64,000 bases of DNA from Garcia nutans (GCA_947685225.1 CANTUV010000024.1:50806001-50870000), one strand, 5' to 3'; positions 47,729 to 60,336 are shown, counted from the stretch's first letter. Numbers and translations are program-made. Notes: a model not told the origin generated them from the sequence alone.

Positions 47729-48922
47729 ATTCTTTAAATTTGTTCGGGCTCCATTGCTTTTGGTGAGCAAGTGATTGAGTCGTTGCTAGATTCTTTGTCT
47801 TCGGTGTAGGTCGGATTGTTGTAAGCTTTTGAACTATCGTAATCTAGGGCTGTGAGCCAGAGAGGATCATTGATATGAGATGCAAATGTATGCATGTATG
47901 CACAAACAATCAGCAAAGAAAGATAATTAGGACGTTCCTTCCAACCTTATAACATCCGCACACGAATGGCGAGTCTCTTTTCCTAGGTATATGGTTAACA
48001 AAGTACCAACATGGGGTATCTTATTTTCGAATATTTTCCTTAGATGTTTCAACCAATAGTTATATTTAAAAATGGAAATCAGTTTATGATAATTCCCATT
48101 AATTAGGTTTTAATCCATTCAACCAACTAGTAGTAGCTTTTATGCTATATTGGATTAAAACTAAATTAAGAGGTTTATTATAAATAGATTTCTCACTTAA
48201 AAAGTAACTAATGATTCATGCCAAAAACAAGCCCATGATTAATAACCCTCAGTATAAACTAGGCTCACAATTGATTTTCGGTATTTCGTAATTGACCTAA
48301 ATAATTTGCAAGCTCTTTGTAAGAAAAGGTTGGATGAAATTAATTTTGTTTCTAAGCCCATTGTAAAAAGATTTTAGAAAAAATGGATTTTGGGCTTAGT
48401 TTATGAGAAAATAATTTTTGATTTATTTTTAGAAAAGTTTTATATCCAAAGACCATCTTGAAAAGTTTTAAAAATAGCTTTGGTCTTTTAGATTTTAAAG
48501 AAAAATTTATTTTCAGCTCACAATGTATTTAGGTCATATTAGAAAAAGAACAAACCAAATAAGTCATGATTTAAGCCAAGATAAATTAACCATAGTCAAA
48601 CAACATGCATTTGGGGTAAAACCTAAGGAAAGTAACTAGGCCAATTACATGAGCTTTAGTCTTTGGGTTACAAGGCTTAGGTTCCCATAGCAAGTATATT
48701 CCAAAAGGTACAAAGCTATGAGTGGTTATGTCATGCTCGATCTCCATACCTTGAGTGAAAGTATGGTATCCCTTAAATGACACAACAAGGCAACACGGGC
48801 ATCCTAACTCACGCACACGATGCAATCTAATATGATACAATGGATAATATCATTATAAGAAAGAATAGAATAATAAAAAGACCAACGAAATCAACTTCTC
48901 TTATCCCCAGTGGAGTCGCCAC
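47729..48922 (-). other. Leader, primer site and gag start of element A
   Basis: On the - strand the LTR end is followed after one base by TGGCGACTCCACTGGGG (48921-48905), a primer binding site of tRNA-complementary form; I do not assign the tRNA. A leader of about 1.15 kb follows, then the gag start ATGGAGCCCGAACAAATT (47754-47737), identical to that of B but followed at once by a TAA. The upstream in-frame codons (from 47916) run through to this ATG and are leader. The insertion of B begins 31 bp into gag. Confidence 0.75.
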
Positions 48923-51262
48923 TGTGAGCGGAAATTTTTGCCCCCACTCCCGGTGAAATGGTTCTTGCGACTTCGGCACTGTTTAGGCTCGCGACCTTAG
49001 AGAACAAGGACCTGAGCCCAGAGAAAATGGAGTCACCACCCGGACAGGCCGGGAAAAAGAAAGGGGTGGATGACTCGATTCCTAAGGAATTCCCAACCCC
49101 CTAATGGTTCAAAAAGTTGGGTGCGTGTGGGAAATGTGAGAAATGGCCCAGCACCCCCACAACGCCTGGTTCATTGGAACCGGCCTCCTTTGCAGGTCTT
49201 AATATTATAAAATTCTTAAGTATAACAATATTATTCATATTACATGCAACAATTAAAATAAAGCATCATTGTATTAAAATCAAAGCAATGTCCAAACAAA
49301 GCAAATAAATGGACACCCATCCGAAGATGAAAATATGTCCTTACATCATCCATGTCTAAACTAAATAGGACACCCACCGAAAGGTAGAAACATATCCTTT
49401 ACATTAGTCCAAAATATAAAAGCGATTTAAATTACATAATACTTAATAATGAGGTACCCACAAGGTGGAAACATACCTCTTACAATTTTAATACTAAAAC
49501 AAACAAATGATAATCATGATAATAAAGAAAATATTCACCCATGATAAATTAAATAAATAAAGTATTGAAAATAAATCAACCATCAAAACATATAATAAAC
49601 TATATAATCAAATCTAAAATTAAATAAAGTAATAAATATATAAATTTAGGTTTATGCCTTAATTTATAGTTCTTTAATTAATAATTAGGATTTTGGAATT
49701 TTATAATTATTGTTGTTATTATTTAGGCTACTGTAAAGATTTTGGAAAATTGGAATGAATTAGGGTTTTATACATTTAAGAAGTTAGTAGGGTTGTTTGA
49801 TTGATCAAGTTAGGGTTTTAAGAGTAACATCATGAAATTAGGGTTTTGAAATCTTAAGACATTAGGTTTATGATTCATGTTTATTGGATTGTTATTTTAA
49901 GTTTGTTGGATCATGGTTTTAGGGTTTAGATTTACTAAATTAGGTTTTAAGTTCACTGAATTAGGGTTTAGGAAAACTTAGGGTTTACTATTTTGGTTTT
50001 TCAAGAAAGTTAGGGTTTTTTGGTATTTTAGAAAACATGTTTAGTTTTAAGGTTTAAGAAAATAGTTTAGAGTTTTATAAAATAATTATGATTTTTAGAA
50101 AACGTAAAGAAGATTAGGGTTTGGAGATTTGAGAAAACATTTGGAAATTTTGGACAAAAAGTTATGGTTTAGATGAAAATAGTTCGGAAAAACAATTTAG
50201 GGTTTTAAAGCTTTTGGAAGCAAAAGAAACCCTTTAGGGTTTTTAAGGTTTTTGGAAATAGAAGAGTACTTTAGGGTTTGTGAAGTTTTTGGAAATAGAA
50301 GAGTAGTTTAGGGTTTTTAAGATTTTTGGAAGCAGAAGAGTAGTTTAGGGTTTTTAAGATTTTTGGAAACAGAAGAGTAGTTTAGGGTTTAAGCTTTTTA
50401 GAAACAAAAGAAACACTTTTAGGGTTCTTAAGGTTTTTGGAAACAGAAGAGTAGTTTTAAAGTTCTTAAGGTTTAGATCATTGACTAAGACTACTGGAAG
50501 AATGTATGATAATACATTACTAAGTTTAATAATTTAGATTACTTAGAAAAATAAACGATGGAACATTGTAAATAACATCAAACCAAATATTTATAATCAA
50601 ACCTCCGTTCGTTGGTTCCTCCTCAATTTGCTTCTAGATCAACAAAGACAAAGGCAGTGTTGCTACCTTTGAATGAATTGTTGATTGCTTCTTGTTGCTA
50701 ATGTCTCTTGTGCTAGGGCTTTTTTGTCTCTTTTTTACTCTGATCCAATCAAAGTTCAAAGTCCAATTTAGTAACACCAATTTTTTAATCCCCCCCCCCC
50801 AGAATTCTGAGTTTTAATGTGTTATTTATAGGAAAAATCATAAACCTACTTCTAATTGTTTAAGGAAATTAAAACCAATTAGGAAAAGAAACCAAAACCA
50901 AATAGAATTTGATTTCGGAAAAAGCTGCATTGGGAAATTTTACTGGCGAAAAACTTGCTACAGGCCAAAAATTGTGAGCTGCGAGGAAATTCCTGCGGCG
51001 AAATGGCCAATGGCCAATTCACCTTCGGCAACTAATTTTTCGTCGCTGATTTTTTCGCCGTCGATTTTTTTTATTTTTATTTTTATTTTATTATTATTAT
51101 TATTATTGTTATTTTATTATTTTTTATTTTTTAACTTTACTAATATTACCCCTTTTATTTTTATTAAAAATTATAAATATATTTAATTAAAATACCACAA
51201 AAATTATTTTGGACTATATAAAAAATATTGGACCAGCCTGGGTCAAAAATTAAGGGTCTACA
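48923..51262 (-). repeat. 5' LTR of element A (2.34 kb)
   Basis: On the + strand TGTGAGCGGAAATTTTTG.. to ..TTAAGGGTCTACA, followed by CAAGG. Hairpin repeats at 49310-49480 and AGGGTTT subrepeats at 49690-50470. A run of ten C (50792-50801) is a local oddity. Confidence 0.92.
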
Positions 51263-51927
51263 CAAGGCTAGTGAAGTAAGCAGAGGAGGCCAACATGGCA
51301 TGGAGCTCATTTTACCAAGTGGGCTAATTACAAGACCGCAGGCCAAGAAGCTCAAATCTACCTTCCAAGGCTTTGTAAGGTGATTCATGGAAGAAAGGCT
51401 TGGTGGACAGGTCTTTGACGCCAAGGACATAGAGGAGAAGCAGCCCATAAATTTAATCTAAGCATATGGGCATATTATTTAATATGTATTAAGGTCCACT
51501 AGTTATACTTATTTAAAAAAGTAAGGGCCTTGTTTGTTTTGTATTAAATTTATCTTTGTTTGCTTTATTAGTTCTTAAAACTTTGATTAGCCAACCAACG
51601 CTACTTAGTAACCATAATTAGGGTTTAGCTATTTATAGCTCTTTTAGAGTTGTAAGACAATCGTTTTTATGATATTATTCAATTAACTTTGGCTTAGCCA
51701 AAATTCACTTCAAGGGAGGGTTCTTCTTCTTCTAGTTGCATCAAAAATTGGAATCAACTTATCAAGGTAACATTTGTGGCGTTCTTTCTAGTTTTGTCCA
51801 ATTATCTACATTTCTAATAGCATGTCAATTAGGGGTTTAGTAGGACAAACAATCATCTAGGGTTCTTAGTATACTAAATTTATGTGTTGGGGTTTCGGAT
51901 TATTTATAATCTTGGGGTTCCACATCA
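51263..51927 (+). repeat. 3' LTR of the Ty3/gypsy element, second piece
   Basis: After the duplicated CAAGG it continues CTAGTGAAGTAAGCAGAGG and follows the 5' LTR to the end CCACATCA (51927). Together with 29944-29975 it restores an LTR of about 692 bp, equal to the 5' LTR. Confidence 0.9.
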
Positions 51928-52092
51928 TTTGAACTTTTATAAATTGGACCAGTTTAATTTGGGCTTTTTAAAATTAGACCGATCTAATTCAAGACTTTAA
52001 ACTAGGTTTAAGCTTTTAGAATAAGATCTTATTTGGCTTGGCCTCATTCAATCGGTATCAAACTTGTTCAGAGCAAAAATTATGGGTTTATA
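51928..52092 (-). repeat. Family-X LTR (X'), right part
   Basis: The remaining 165 bp of the LTR that starts at 16207. It parallels the end of LTR D (5215-5394), with TTTGGGCTTTTTAAAATTAGA and an AAAAATTATGGGTTTATA end comparable to AAAAATTAAGGGTCTACA. The flank after it (AGGCA) is only a weak match to AAGCG before 16207. Confidence 0.6.
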
Positions 52093-54200
52093 AGGCATGT
52101 CTTTCCAATCTGCATGGTCGTGTTGTATATTTTTTTATTCAAGAAGGCAATATTGGATTTAAACACACGGGCATATCAACCTTGTTTAGGGTTGCGCTCA
52201 ACTAACACTACTACAAGCGACACTCGTAAGTATACGAGGTAGTTGTAGCAGCGGTGATCGGCCCAAGGTCATCTCACAAGGAAGGAATTATTTTGTAATA
52301 GTTTGATTAGCAAGAAATTAAAAGAAATAAGAGCGTGATGTGTTGGAATGGTGAAAGAATAATTTAAATCTAAAAATAACGCGCGCAATAGTTGTGCAAG
52401 ATTAATACAATTCTAGAAATGGTGCCTAGGGTTGTAGATCAATTTAATCAAACCTTAACTCTTAAATTATCTATTAACATGACCTTGTATTTTAATTTGT
52501 TCCTTGAGTTTAATTAGTAATTACTAATTCATTAGTTTTCACATTCATGAATTAACAACCACCAATTGTTTTGAAATTACAAATTAATAAACCCTAGAAC
52601 TTATATTTCTAATTCATTCTTAGGGTAGTTGATTGTATAATTCCAATATCAAATTTCACCTCTCGGTCCTTCATTCGATATCTAGAGATTAATAGGTAGC
52701 TAATCTATCAACCTAACATTCAATCCAATATAATCAACTAGTAACAAGGTATATTAATAGAAATATCAAATCAAGTCATTCAATCAAATATAATACAAAC
52801 CCTAAGTATGAGTAATTTAAATATTCATCTCTATATAAATCAAATCACAATTGTCCATTGAAATATTAATGTTCTTAACAAACAATAACAATCTAGAAAT
52901 GAATTAAAAGAGAGAATATAAAAACCCCCTTGAAGATACTAAGAGTTGAACTTCTAGTCTTCCTCCTATCTCCACTATGAATGTGATGAAGAACTAACAA
53001 GCCTTCTTCAATCAATGGCCCTCCTCTTAAAAGATGGAATGGTCACTCTCTCAAGCTCCCAACTCCTCATTCAAGCTTTCTTCCAACCCTAAACTTCATA
53101 AGAGCTTGTTTTCCCAATTTTTATCCCCAAAAATGTCAAAGATCTTGTTTATGGAAGAAATGGAAGATGAAGATGAAGGTGATGTTCTTAGTCTCTCTTA
53201 AGACCAAGAACAAGATGATGAACCAAGAGAGCACTCCCTCCTTCTAGCTTCAATGTGTATATGTATGTCTCCTCCTTCCATTCTTTTTAATTTCTTAAGA
53301 CACAAAGCATGCTTTCCAACTCACACACTCCACTTTGTCTCCCACTTTCTCATTATTTAAGTCTTCATCCCATGATTTAGGCACCCTTTTTCTTCTTTTA
53401 AAATTTCTTTTTAAAAGATGGCACTTGTTGTCTCCCACTTTGTCCCCCATTTCATGTAAAATAATTGAAAGAATTTTCACAAGATACGGCCAAGTCATAA
53501 GTAACTTGGCTGTGTCACTCATTTTCTTATGGACACGGCCAAGCCATGTGGCTGTGTCCATGGCTGCCCAAATTTTCTTCTTTTCCAAGTGGGACACGGC
53601 CAAGGCCTTGGCAGTGTCATGTGACACGGCCAGTGGCTTGGCCGTGTCCCCTGAGTGTGCTCTCCACTGTTTCTAAAACTTTGCTTTGATCTTTAGATGG
53701 GACACGGCCAAGGCCTTGGTCGTGTCATGTGATACGGTCAATGCCTTGGCCATGTCTCTTGAGTGTGTTCATTTTTGCAACAAGATCCCCTTCTTCTTTA
53801 TGTTGTTCTCTTGGTGAGACATGGCCAAGGGCTTGGCCGTGTCATGTGACACGGCCAGTGGCATGGCCGTGTCTCTTGCTTGTGTCAAGCTCTACCAAAT
53901 TTTCCTGCCTCTTTCCTTGGATGAGGGACGCGGCCAAGCCATGAAGTGTCTTGGCCGTGTCTCATGCTTTTCACCTTAATAATCCATCAAATTGAATTAA
54001 AGTCCATCATTTTGCTCTTCAGCCTGGATTAAATACTTTAAACAAACTTTAAACACAATTAAAAGAAAAATCAATCAAAAGCCAATAAAATCACACTAAA
54101 CATAAACACATAGATGATCCAAACATTTAGCACGGTGTGTTTTTATTTTCTAAATAAAATACCTTTCAATTTTTATGCAGTGGATTATTTTAGTAACATC
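52093..54200. repeat. Unresolved repeat tract with palindromic minisatellite
   Basis: Interspersed repeat of uncertain class between the X' LTR and the last LINE fragment. It has a GC-richer block (CAGCGGTGATCGGCCCAAGG, about 52240-52262) of the kind found in plant LTR retrotransposons. From 53480 to 53970 is a cluster of about ten ACACGGCCAAG..CTTGGCCGTGT palindromic units. Reading frames across the palindromes on both strands (53295-53944) are not believable genes. It may be the partner of the repeat at 13746-16206, split by X', but I cannot prove this. Confidence 0.5.
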
Positions 54201-54945
54201 TCTTGATAGTCAAGTGTATGAACTATTTAGGAGTATTACAAGAGTTGCCTGTCTTTGTTGATATATATGGAAGCCTAGAAATGAACTTTGCTTTTGAAAC
54301 ATTTGAATTGACCTTGATTCCACAATCTCCAAAGCAAATCGCCTATGCTACTCCTTCACGCTTTACTGAAATCGATGCAAGTCACAAATCCCAATTACAT
54401 GGGCTTGCCTACAAGTCACACTTTGTAACCCCTTCCCCCCTCTCCAAAGGCTGATCAAAGCCAATGTGGATGCTAATTTCCATAGGGGTTCCCCATATGT
54501 TGGGGCATCGGTGCTATTTCAAAATTCTGAAGGTAGTATTATCCATGGAGCAGCCTATGTTACTAGCTCAGTCTCTCCTCTTATTAATGAAGCACGTGCC
54601 CTACTCTATGCTACCTCTTTTGCTAAGGAAAAGGGTTACACTCATTGTGTCTTTGAATTAGATAGCCAAATCCTAAATAATTCTATTAATGGGTCTGTTG
54701 ATTGTCCATGGGAGATAGAGCTTCTGATGTGTAACATTTTAGCTTCTAAATCTAATTTTAGCGAGTGGTCTTTTTTCTTTGTTCCCAGTTCATGTAATAG
54801 GATCATTGATTGGCTAGCTTCAGCTATTTTTAAAGGAAACCTTAGGGATAATTGGGTTTTCACTCACCTCCATATATGGTATCTCTTGCTAAGGAAAGAC
54901 TTATCTTAGTAATAATACTTCCTTTTTTTCTTAAAAAAAAAAAGC
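54201..54945 (+). pseudogene. L1-type LINE ORF2 fragment 4 (RNase H end) with A-tail
   Basis: In one frame CWYIWKPRNELCF (about 54258-54296) is the typical I-W-K-x-R-N-x-x-x-F block between the zinc region and RNase H. The frame at 54466-54909 is a clear RNase H-like domain of plant L1 elements: it begins K-A-N-V-D-A-N-F-H-R-G (first Asp), then NEARALLYATSFAKEKG (Glu), FELDSQILNNSINGS (Asp), WSFFFVPSSCNRIIDWLAS. It ends before an A-run (54934-54944). This is the 3' end of the LINE whose earlier parts start at 5395. Confidence 0.85.
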
Positions 54946-57471
54946 CTGGCAGTATACATTTGCTTTCTATATGATTATTTGTCAAGTGCAATGATGGTTT
55001 TTCTTTGTGAGTGAGTTTACTTTGCCTATTGCTTGAATATGTTGTAATAGAAGTTGCAGTAACATGGTGCATTAATGAGCAACGAGCATTCATCGCGTTG
55101 GAATTTCATAGAATATTGAGATGAAATTTTAGTATTTAAAATAAATATGAGGACAAAGATATTAAATTAATACTTAAGTAAATTTAAATAATCAATACTA
55201 AAATAAATTTAAATAAATATGAATCAATAAGTTATTATTTATACATTTTATATATATAAACATGTTATTTTTAAAAATATAAAAAATTAAAATACATTGA
55301 AAATTTTATAATTGTGCAAGTAATAATAAAAAAATTATCTTGTAAAATAAAATAGTTAATTTTCTAAAAATTTAACCATTTGGGGAAAAGAGAAAAATGA
55401 CAAATAGGGAAACGACAAGGTATTCTGGAGAGTTGAGATACGAATGTAAATGGTGGAGTTTGGAGAGGCAACCATATTGTTGGTCCCTCTTAAAAGACAC
55501 CCGCTTGTTCACCTTTGTTCCAACCTCCACGTGAAAGTTGTATTCATCAAAGTAGTAGGCAATTAAGTCATGGATTTGGTTTGACGCTCAAGAAAAGGAT
55601 CTCCACTCGTCTAACTATACACCTAAACCCAACCTATCACTTCCTTCATTTGTCTAACAGTACCAAAACGATCCGTTTTGCTGATTTTTTTTATTTTTTT
55701 ATTTTATTTCTTTTTCTATTTTTTCCCAATCGCCACTTTGACCATAAAACGGGTAATTTATTATAATACCGTTAAAATTATTATAACTAATTTCAAAGTT
55801 CATAATTTGGTTGAATTTTAGTATTTTATTTATTTTTTAGATATTCTAATATACATAATCAAAATATTATTTTTAAAATTTAATATAACAAAATATATAA
55901 ATTAAATTTATTATATATGAGTTAGTTGAAAAATAATAATAAAAAAAAGTCTCTACATTAGTCTAAATAAATTCTAAATTGAAATTAACGAAATACAATA
56001 ATAAAAATTAATATTATAATTTATATAAATTTAATTTTTTTAGAGTTACTTGGCACATGACAATAATATAAAAAATTATATGAATCAAGTTTATTACATA
56101 TACAATTAAAAAGTAATAAAAAAATATATTATTTACATTAGTTTAGTATAAATTTTTAATTGAGATCAACAAAAATATAATGATGTGAAAACAATAGATG
56201 TAGTGCTTTTATATAAATTTAATTTTTTAATGAATTATTTGACATATAAAAAATATATAAGTAATCTTTAAATTTATCATTATTTTATTAACTTACATAA
56301 ATATTATTATAATTATTTATTCTTATTATTTTCAAATTAATATTTTTAATCTCTAAATGAATTTCAATAAAAATCTTTAAAAAATTACTGACTTTTGCAT
56401 TAAAAATGTTCTATTTTATAACATAATAATTTAATTATTAAAGTATATTATATTTCAAATTTTTTTAGGAATGGATGTTTACATAAACTAAAATACCTAG
56501 AGCAAACATAGTAAAAAAAATTCATAAACTTTTATAAGAAATAATTAAAGTGTCAATTATTAATAAATTTAAAGATTAAAAATGATAATTTTAAATTAAT
56601 ATTTTTCCATTTCGAATTACTAGACTAATTTACAAAATTAAAAAAATAATTATTTTTTTAAAATATAATTTTATATAATTTTCTTATTATATCTTCACGT
56701 TAATATTAATATGATATATATTTATTAAATATTTTAAATAAATAATATTAAATATTTATATAATAGAAATTTAATATATTGATTAATTTATTAAAATAGT
56801 AAATATATTGTAATTTAGGATAAATAAAAAATGTGTTTATCAATTTAAAATAATATGAGTATATATTAAAATATTAATTATAAAAAATTTTAGAAATATT
56901 ATAATTACCAAGTAAATTAGTTATTTGAATTTAATTAAATTAGAATGGTACATGTACGATGCCGTTGCTATTTTTAATTAATGTATATATATATATATAT
57001 AATAATTCTAAGTAAAAAATATAAAAAATTTATAATCATAATTAATTTATATTATTATTAATATTTAATTTATTTTTCATATAATATACAGTAACTAAGT
57101 ATTATCAATATGGATATTATAGTTCTCTTTAAACTCTTTAAGTAATAATAAATTTAATATTTTAAAAATTATTTTATTTTATAAGATGAATAACTAATTA
57201 TTAGATAAATATTATATTAATTATTAAAAATTTCTAAATTATATTATTAAATAATAATTAATTATTATTAATATTAAATAAGATATTCTAATTTTACTTA
57301 GACTTTTAAATAAATATTTATAATAATTAATTATCTATTTTAATAAATAATAATTTAATTTAATATTTTAAAAAAATATTAATATTATACTAGGTGATAA
57401 AATATTATATTACTGTTATTTTTAATATTATATATAAAGATAGAATACGGCATTTAACGACTCTTTTGCGA
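54946..57471. other. A+T-rich spacer, no gene seen
   Basis: No frame longer than about 83 codons and none with a recognisable domain. The stretch 55380-55760 has a more normal base composition and may be the remnant of a gene or promoter. The rest is very A+T rich with simple-sequence runs. Confidence 0.7.
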
Positions 57472-57882
57472 TAAGCATGGCCACGGTTCTGTTGAACCAA
57501 ACAAGCAGTTTTGATTCGATTCATCTATAATTAAAGGTTCAGAATCGGAATCAAAACATTTCTTTAAGGTTCTGGTTAAAGTTTCAAAATATTTGAACCA
57601 GAACCGAACCAGCGGTTCCGGTTCAAAATCGAAAAATTAAAAAAATTAAAAAAATAAATACACTATCTTTTTAATTCATTTTCTAATTTTTACACAATTT
57701 CTCTCAATAATCAAAATTTAATTATCTAATTTAACTCTGAATTCTTCAACCCTCAATTATCTAATTTCTACTCTCTTAAATTATTATTATTATTATTATT
57801 ATTATTATTTGTTACAATTATTTATTATTATTAGTAATATTTATTATTTATCATGTATTCTTATTATTATTTGTTATTATTG

Positions 57883-57924
<42 letters not shown>

Positions 57925-58487
57925 ATTTATATTAAAATGACAAGTTTTAGTTATTTTTATAATATAAGTGATGATAAGTAAATTTCACAACAATATATTA
58001 ATATTTTGGATGATGAAGAAGAAGTAAATTGACAAGTGTAATGCATATTATTTATATTTATTGAATATTTCAAATGTAATATTAAATATTTATAATTATA
58101 ATTTATATAGTTAATTGATTTTTAGTAATTATGTTCAAATATTTTTTTTAATTTTTTTCTTTATACTTTAATTGTAATATTAAATATTTATAAATAATAT
58201 TATTTAATTTAACTTAAATAATATTATTAATTTTGTAAGTGATGTTTAATCTCATAAAAAATATTATCATGTATCAATAATAGTATTTTCTTTTAAATAT
58301 AATTTTTTAAAAAAAATTGATTTGAACCGGTGGTTCAAATTGAAACTGAAACCGGATCAATTTTTAAAGGTCTGAACCTTTATTGAATTAGCTCTTACCG
58401 GTTAAGGTTAAGGTTCATGAAAATTATGAACCGGAACCGGCGATTCTAAATCGATAATTCCAATTAACCGAATCGTGACCATAATTA
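57472..58487. mobile_element. Non-autonomous hAT-type element (1.0 kb)
   Basis: Terminal inverted repeats TAAGCATGGCCACGGTTCTG and (reverse complement of the right end) TAATTATGGTCACGATTCGG match at 16 of 20 positions. They are followed inward by GGTTCCGGTTC / CCGGAACCGG-type subterminal repeats, as in plant hAT elements. Flanking 8-bp sequences TTTTGCGA (57464-57471) and CCTTGCGA (58488-58495) match at six of eight positions, the hAT duplication length. There is no transposase coding sequence. The interior is A+T rich with a (TTA)n array. Confidence 0.7.
57781..57930. repeat. (TTA)n microsatellite inside the hAT element
   Basis: Two runs of TTA/ATT triplets (57780-57810 and 57870-57920) with degenerate copies between. 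Confidence 0.9.
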
Positions 58488-58495
58488 CCTTGCGA

Positions 58496-60336
58496 ATTCA
58501 CTATAAAAATATTGATATACTTCATTTGATTTCTACTGTTAATATATTTTTTTTCTATTATTAAAATTATAAATTTTTATTATATTTAGTTTAATAATTC
58601 GCATTAGAAAAAAAGTTATTTTATTTTTTTCTAATTATTACTGTTTATTCATAAGAATAGAATTGAATTAACAACTAAATTAAGGGCAACATAAATGAAA
58701 GTTTTCCTTCGTGTTTACTCCTTTGAATTCCAAAGTCCAAACGAAAGATATGACATTTGGCATTGGTTAAGGGGTTCCCAATTTAGAAGCCAACTAACAC
58801 TTTGACTAACCAAAAATCTACCAGACTTTCACTGAAACGTCAATTTTTATACCATAAAATAACTTTCTGCGCAAACACTAAACACTGTTTCAATTATAAT
58901 TTGATTATTCATTTAACATTAAAACTATAATTTTAATAAATTTTTAAGAAAATAATCAAATTTTTAGTGTACACGCATTCTTACAATTCACGGCTAACTT
59001 TAATCCAAAATATCAATTATGTGGTATGCTACTATTAATGTAAACTACTAGAGGCAAAACCTATTATCCTATTTAGTCACTGACCTGCGCCTTATATTAG
59101 ATATGTTTTAGTTAGATGAATTAAAATTTATTACTTGTTAAATCAAATAATGCCACATAATTAAAATAAATTCATATTTTCTTTTTTCTTTTTTTTTATC
59201 TTTCTGTTCTCCTTCTATCTTTTATGTCTCTTTCTTTTCCATCATTCTCTAAATTTTATCTTTTTCTTAAAATTATAAATTAATCATATTGTATTACATT
59301 TTTAGAATTAACAAACAAAGATAAAAAAATATATATAATTTTTTATTTCTTATTTTCAGGTAAAAGTCATGGTATAAAGAAAAAAAAAAAGTTAAATTTC
59401 CTAAATTGAAAGAAAGAGAAAAAAAAAAAAAAAAAAGAGAAAGATCTCTCTCTTTCATATATGCGACCATCCCTCACATCCGATTCTCCAGTTTTTCTTC
59501 GCTTCGTTTAGTTTCTTTCTTGCCTGCGAACATGAATTTTTGATATGTACAGCTTTTCTTTCTGAAGAAGTTCCAAGAAATTAACTTAATTATTATCAAT
59601 ATTCTAATCCTTCTAACAATAAAAACATAAAGTTATTTACAAAGTATTAAATTTATATCATTTATATAATATAATTAAATATGTTGTAGTTTTAAACTTT
59701 ACTTAAGTATTTTTATTTTAAAGCATTATTATTTTAAAATTTTAAATTGTGGAAAAAATTTTAATTTAATTGCCATAATAAGAAACAAAATATTGGTATT
59801 ATAGTAAATTAAAATATTGAGTTTAATTATTTTATTATTACATATTATATATAATATACATTACAATGTACATATGCATTGAGCTATAATTTTTTATATG
59901 TATAAAAATTATAGATGCGATCATGCGATAATACAATTTTTATTATTTTATATTTATTTTTATTTAAAATTATAATGTTAATTTTTATTATTTAATTTAA
60001 AATATTATATATATGAAAGTTTTATTTTTTATGAAAAAAATTTATCATGATCAAATTCGATTTTAATATATATTTTTAAAAATAAATTTAAAAATCATCG
60101 GAATATAACTGAAATTTTGGTCATTAATCTGATACCTCACTCAAAATAACCCGACTCAGTTGCCACCTCCAATGAGAATATATATCAATCCATTTTCCCA
60201 TATAGTTTAACTGCGAATGATAATCAAATCTCAATTTAAACAGAAAAAATCTGAAAAAGATAAAAAATTATTTTTTCTGCTTTTAGGTGGAGCCTTCCCA
60301 GCGGACAATCCAACAACCAAACCCACCACTTCATTT
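58496..60336. other. Upstream spacer of the cytochrome b561 gene, no gene seen
   Basis: A+T-rich, no coding frame of interest. An A-run (59408-59428) is followed by a CT-rich stretch (59440-59455). The last 200 bp probably hold the promoter of the gene that follows. Confidence 0.65.

Larger units (their letters stand above)
29976..51262 (-). mobile_element. Family-X LTR retrotransposon copy A, gag-only, split by copy B
   Basis: It is bounded by LTRs 29976-32337 and 48923-51262 and flanked by the exact duplication CAAGG (29971-29975 and 51263-51267), so both ends are firm. It reads on the - strand: primer site 48921-48905, leader, gag start at 47754, a break for element B (36942-47723), the rest of gag to 35577, then about 3.2 kb without recognised genes, a minisatellite and the polypurine tract (32351-32338). 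Without B the element is about 10.5 kb. Protease, RT and integrase are absent, so it is non-autonomous. The gag type suggests the Tat lineage of Ty3/gypsy. Confidence 0.9.
17786..51927 (+). mobile_element. Ty3/gypsy retrotransposon, chromovirus-like, hugely expanded by nested insertions
   Basis: Two LTRs of about 692 bp have the terminal inverted repeat TGATG..CATCA: 17786-18477, and 29944-29975 joined to 51268-51927. Candidate target duplications are TTTAA (17781-17785) and TTTGA (51928-51932), one mismatch. A methionine-tRNA primer site follows the 5' LTR. The internal region runs gag, protease, RT, RNase H, integrase on the + strand, the Ty3/gypsy order. With the solo LTR pair (19021-24880) and element A (29976-51262) removed, the element is about 7 kb, normal for a chromovirus. 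The C-terminal integrase text (FNVSDLSPFD.., ending inside the 3' LTR) resembles the CRM clade; I am not certain of that assignment. All genes are broken. Confidence 0.85.

Noticed and set aside
53295..53944. Frames up to 113 codons on both strands
   Set aside because: Same palindrome effect as in T2; no family recognised.
55515..55766. 83-codon frame in the spacer
   Set aside because: No recognisable domain and a low-complexity Phe/Leu-rich end; not enough to call a gene.
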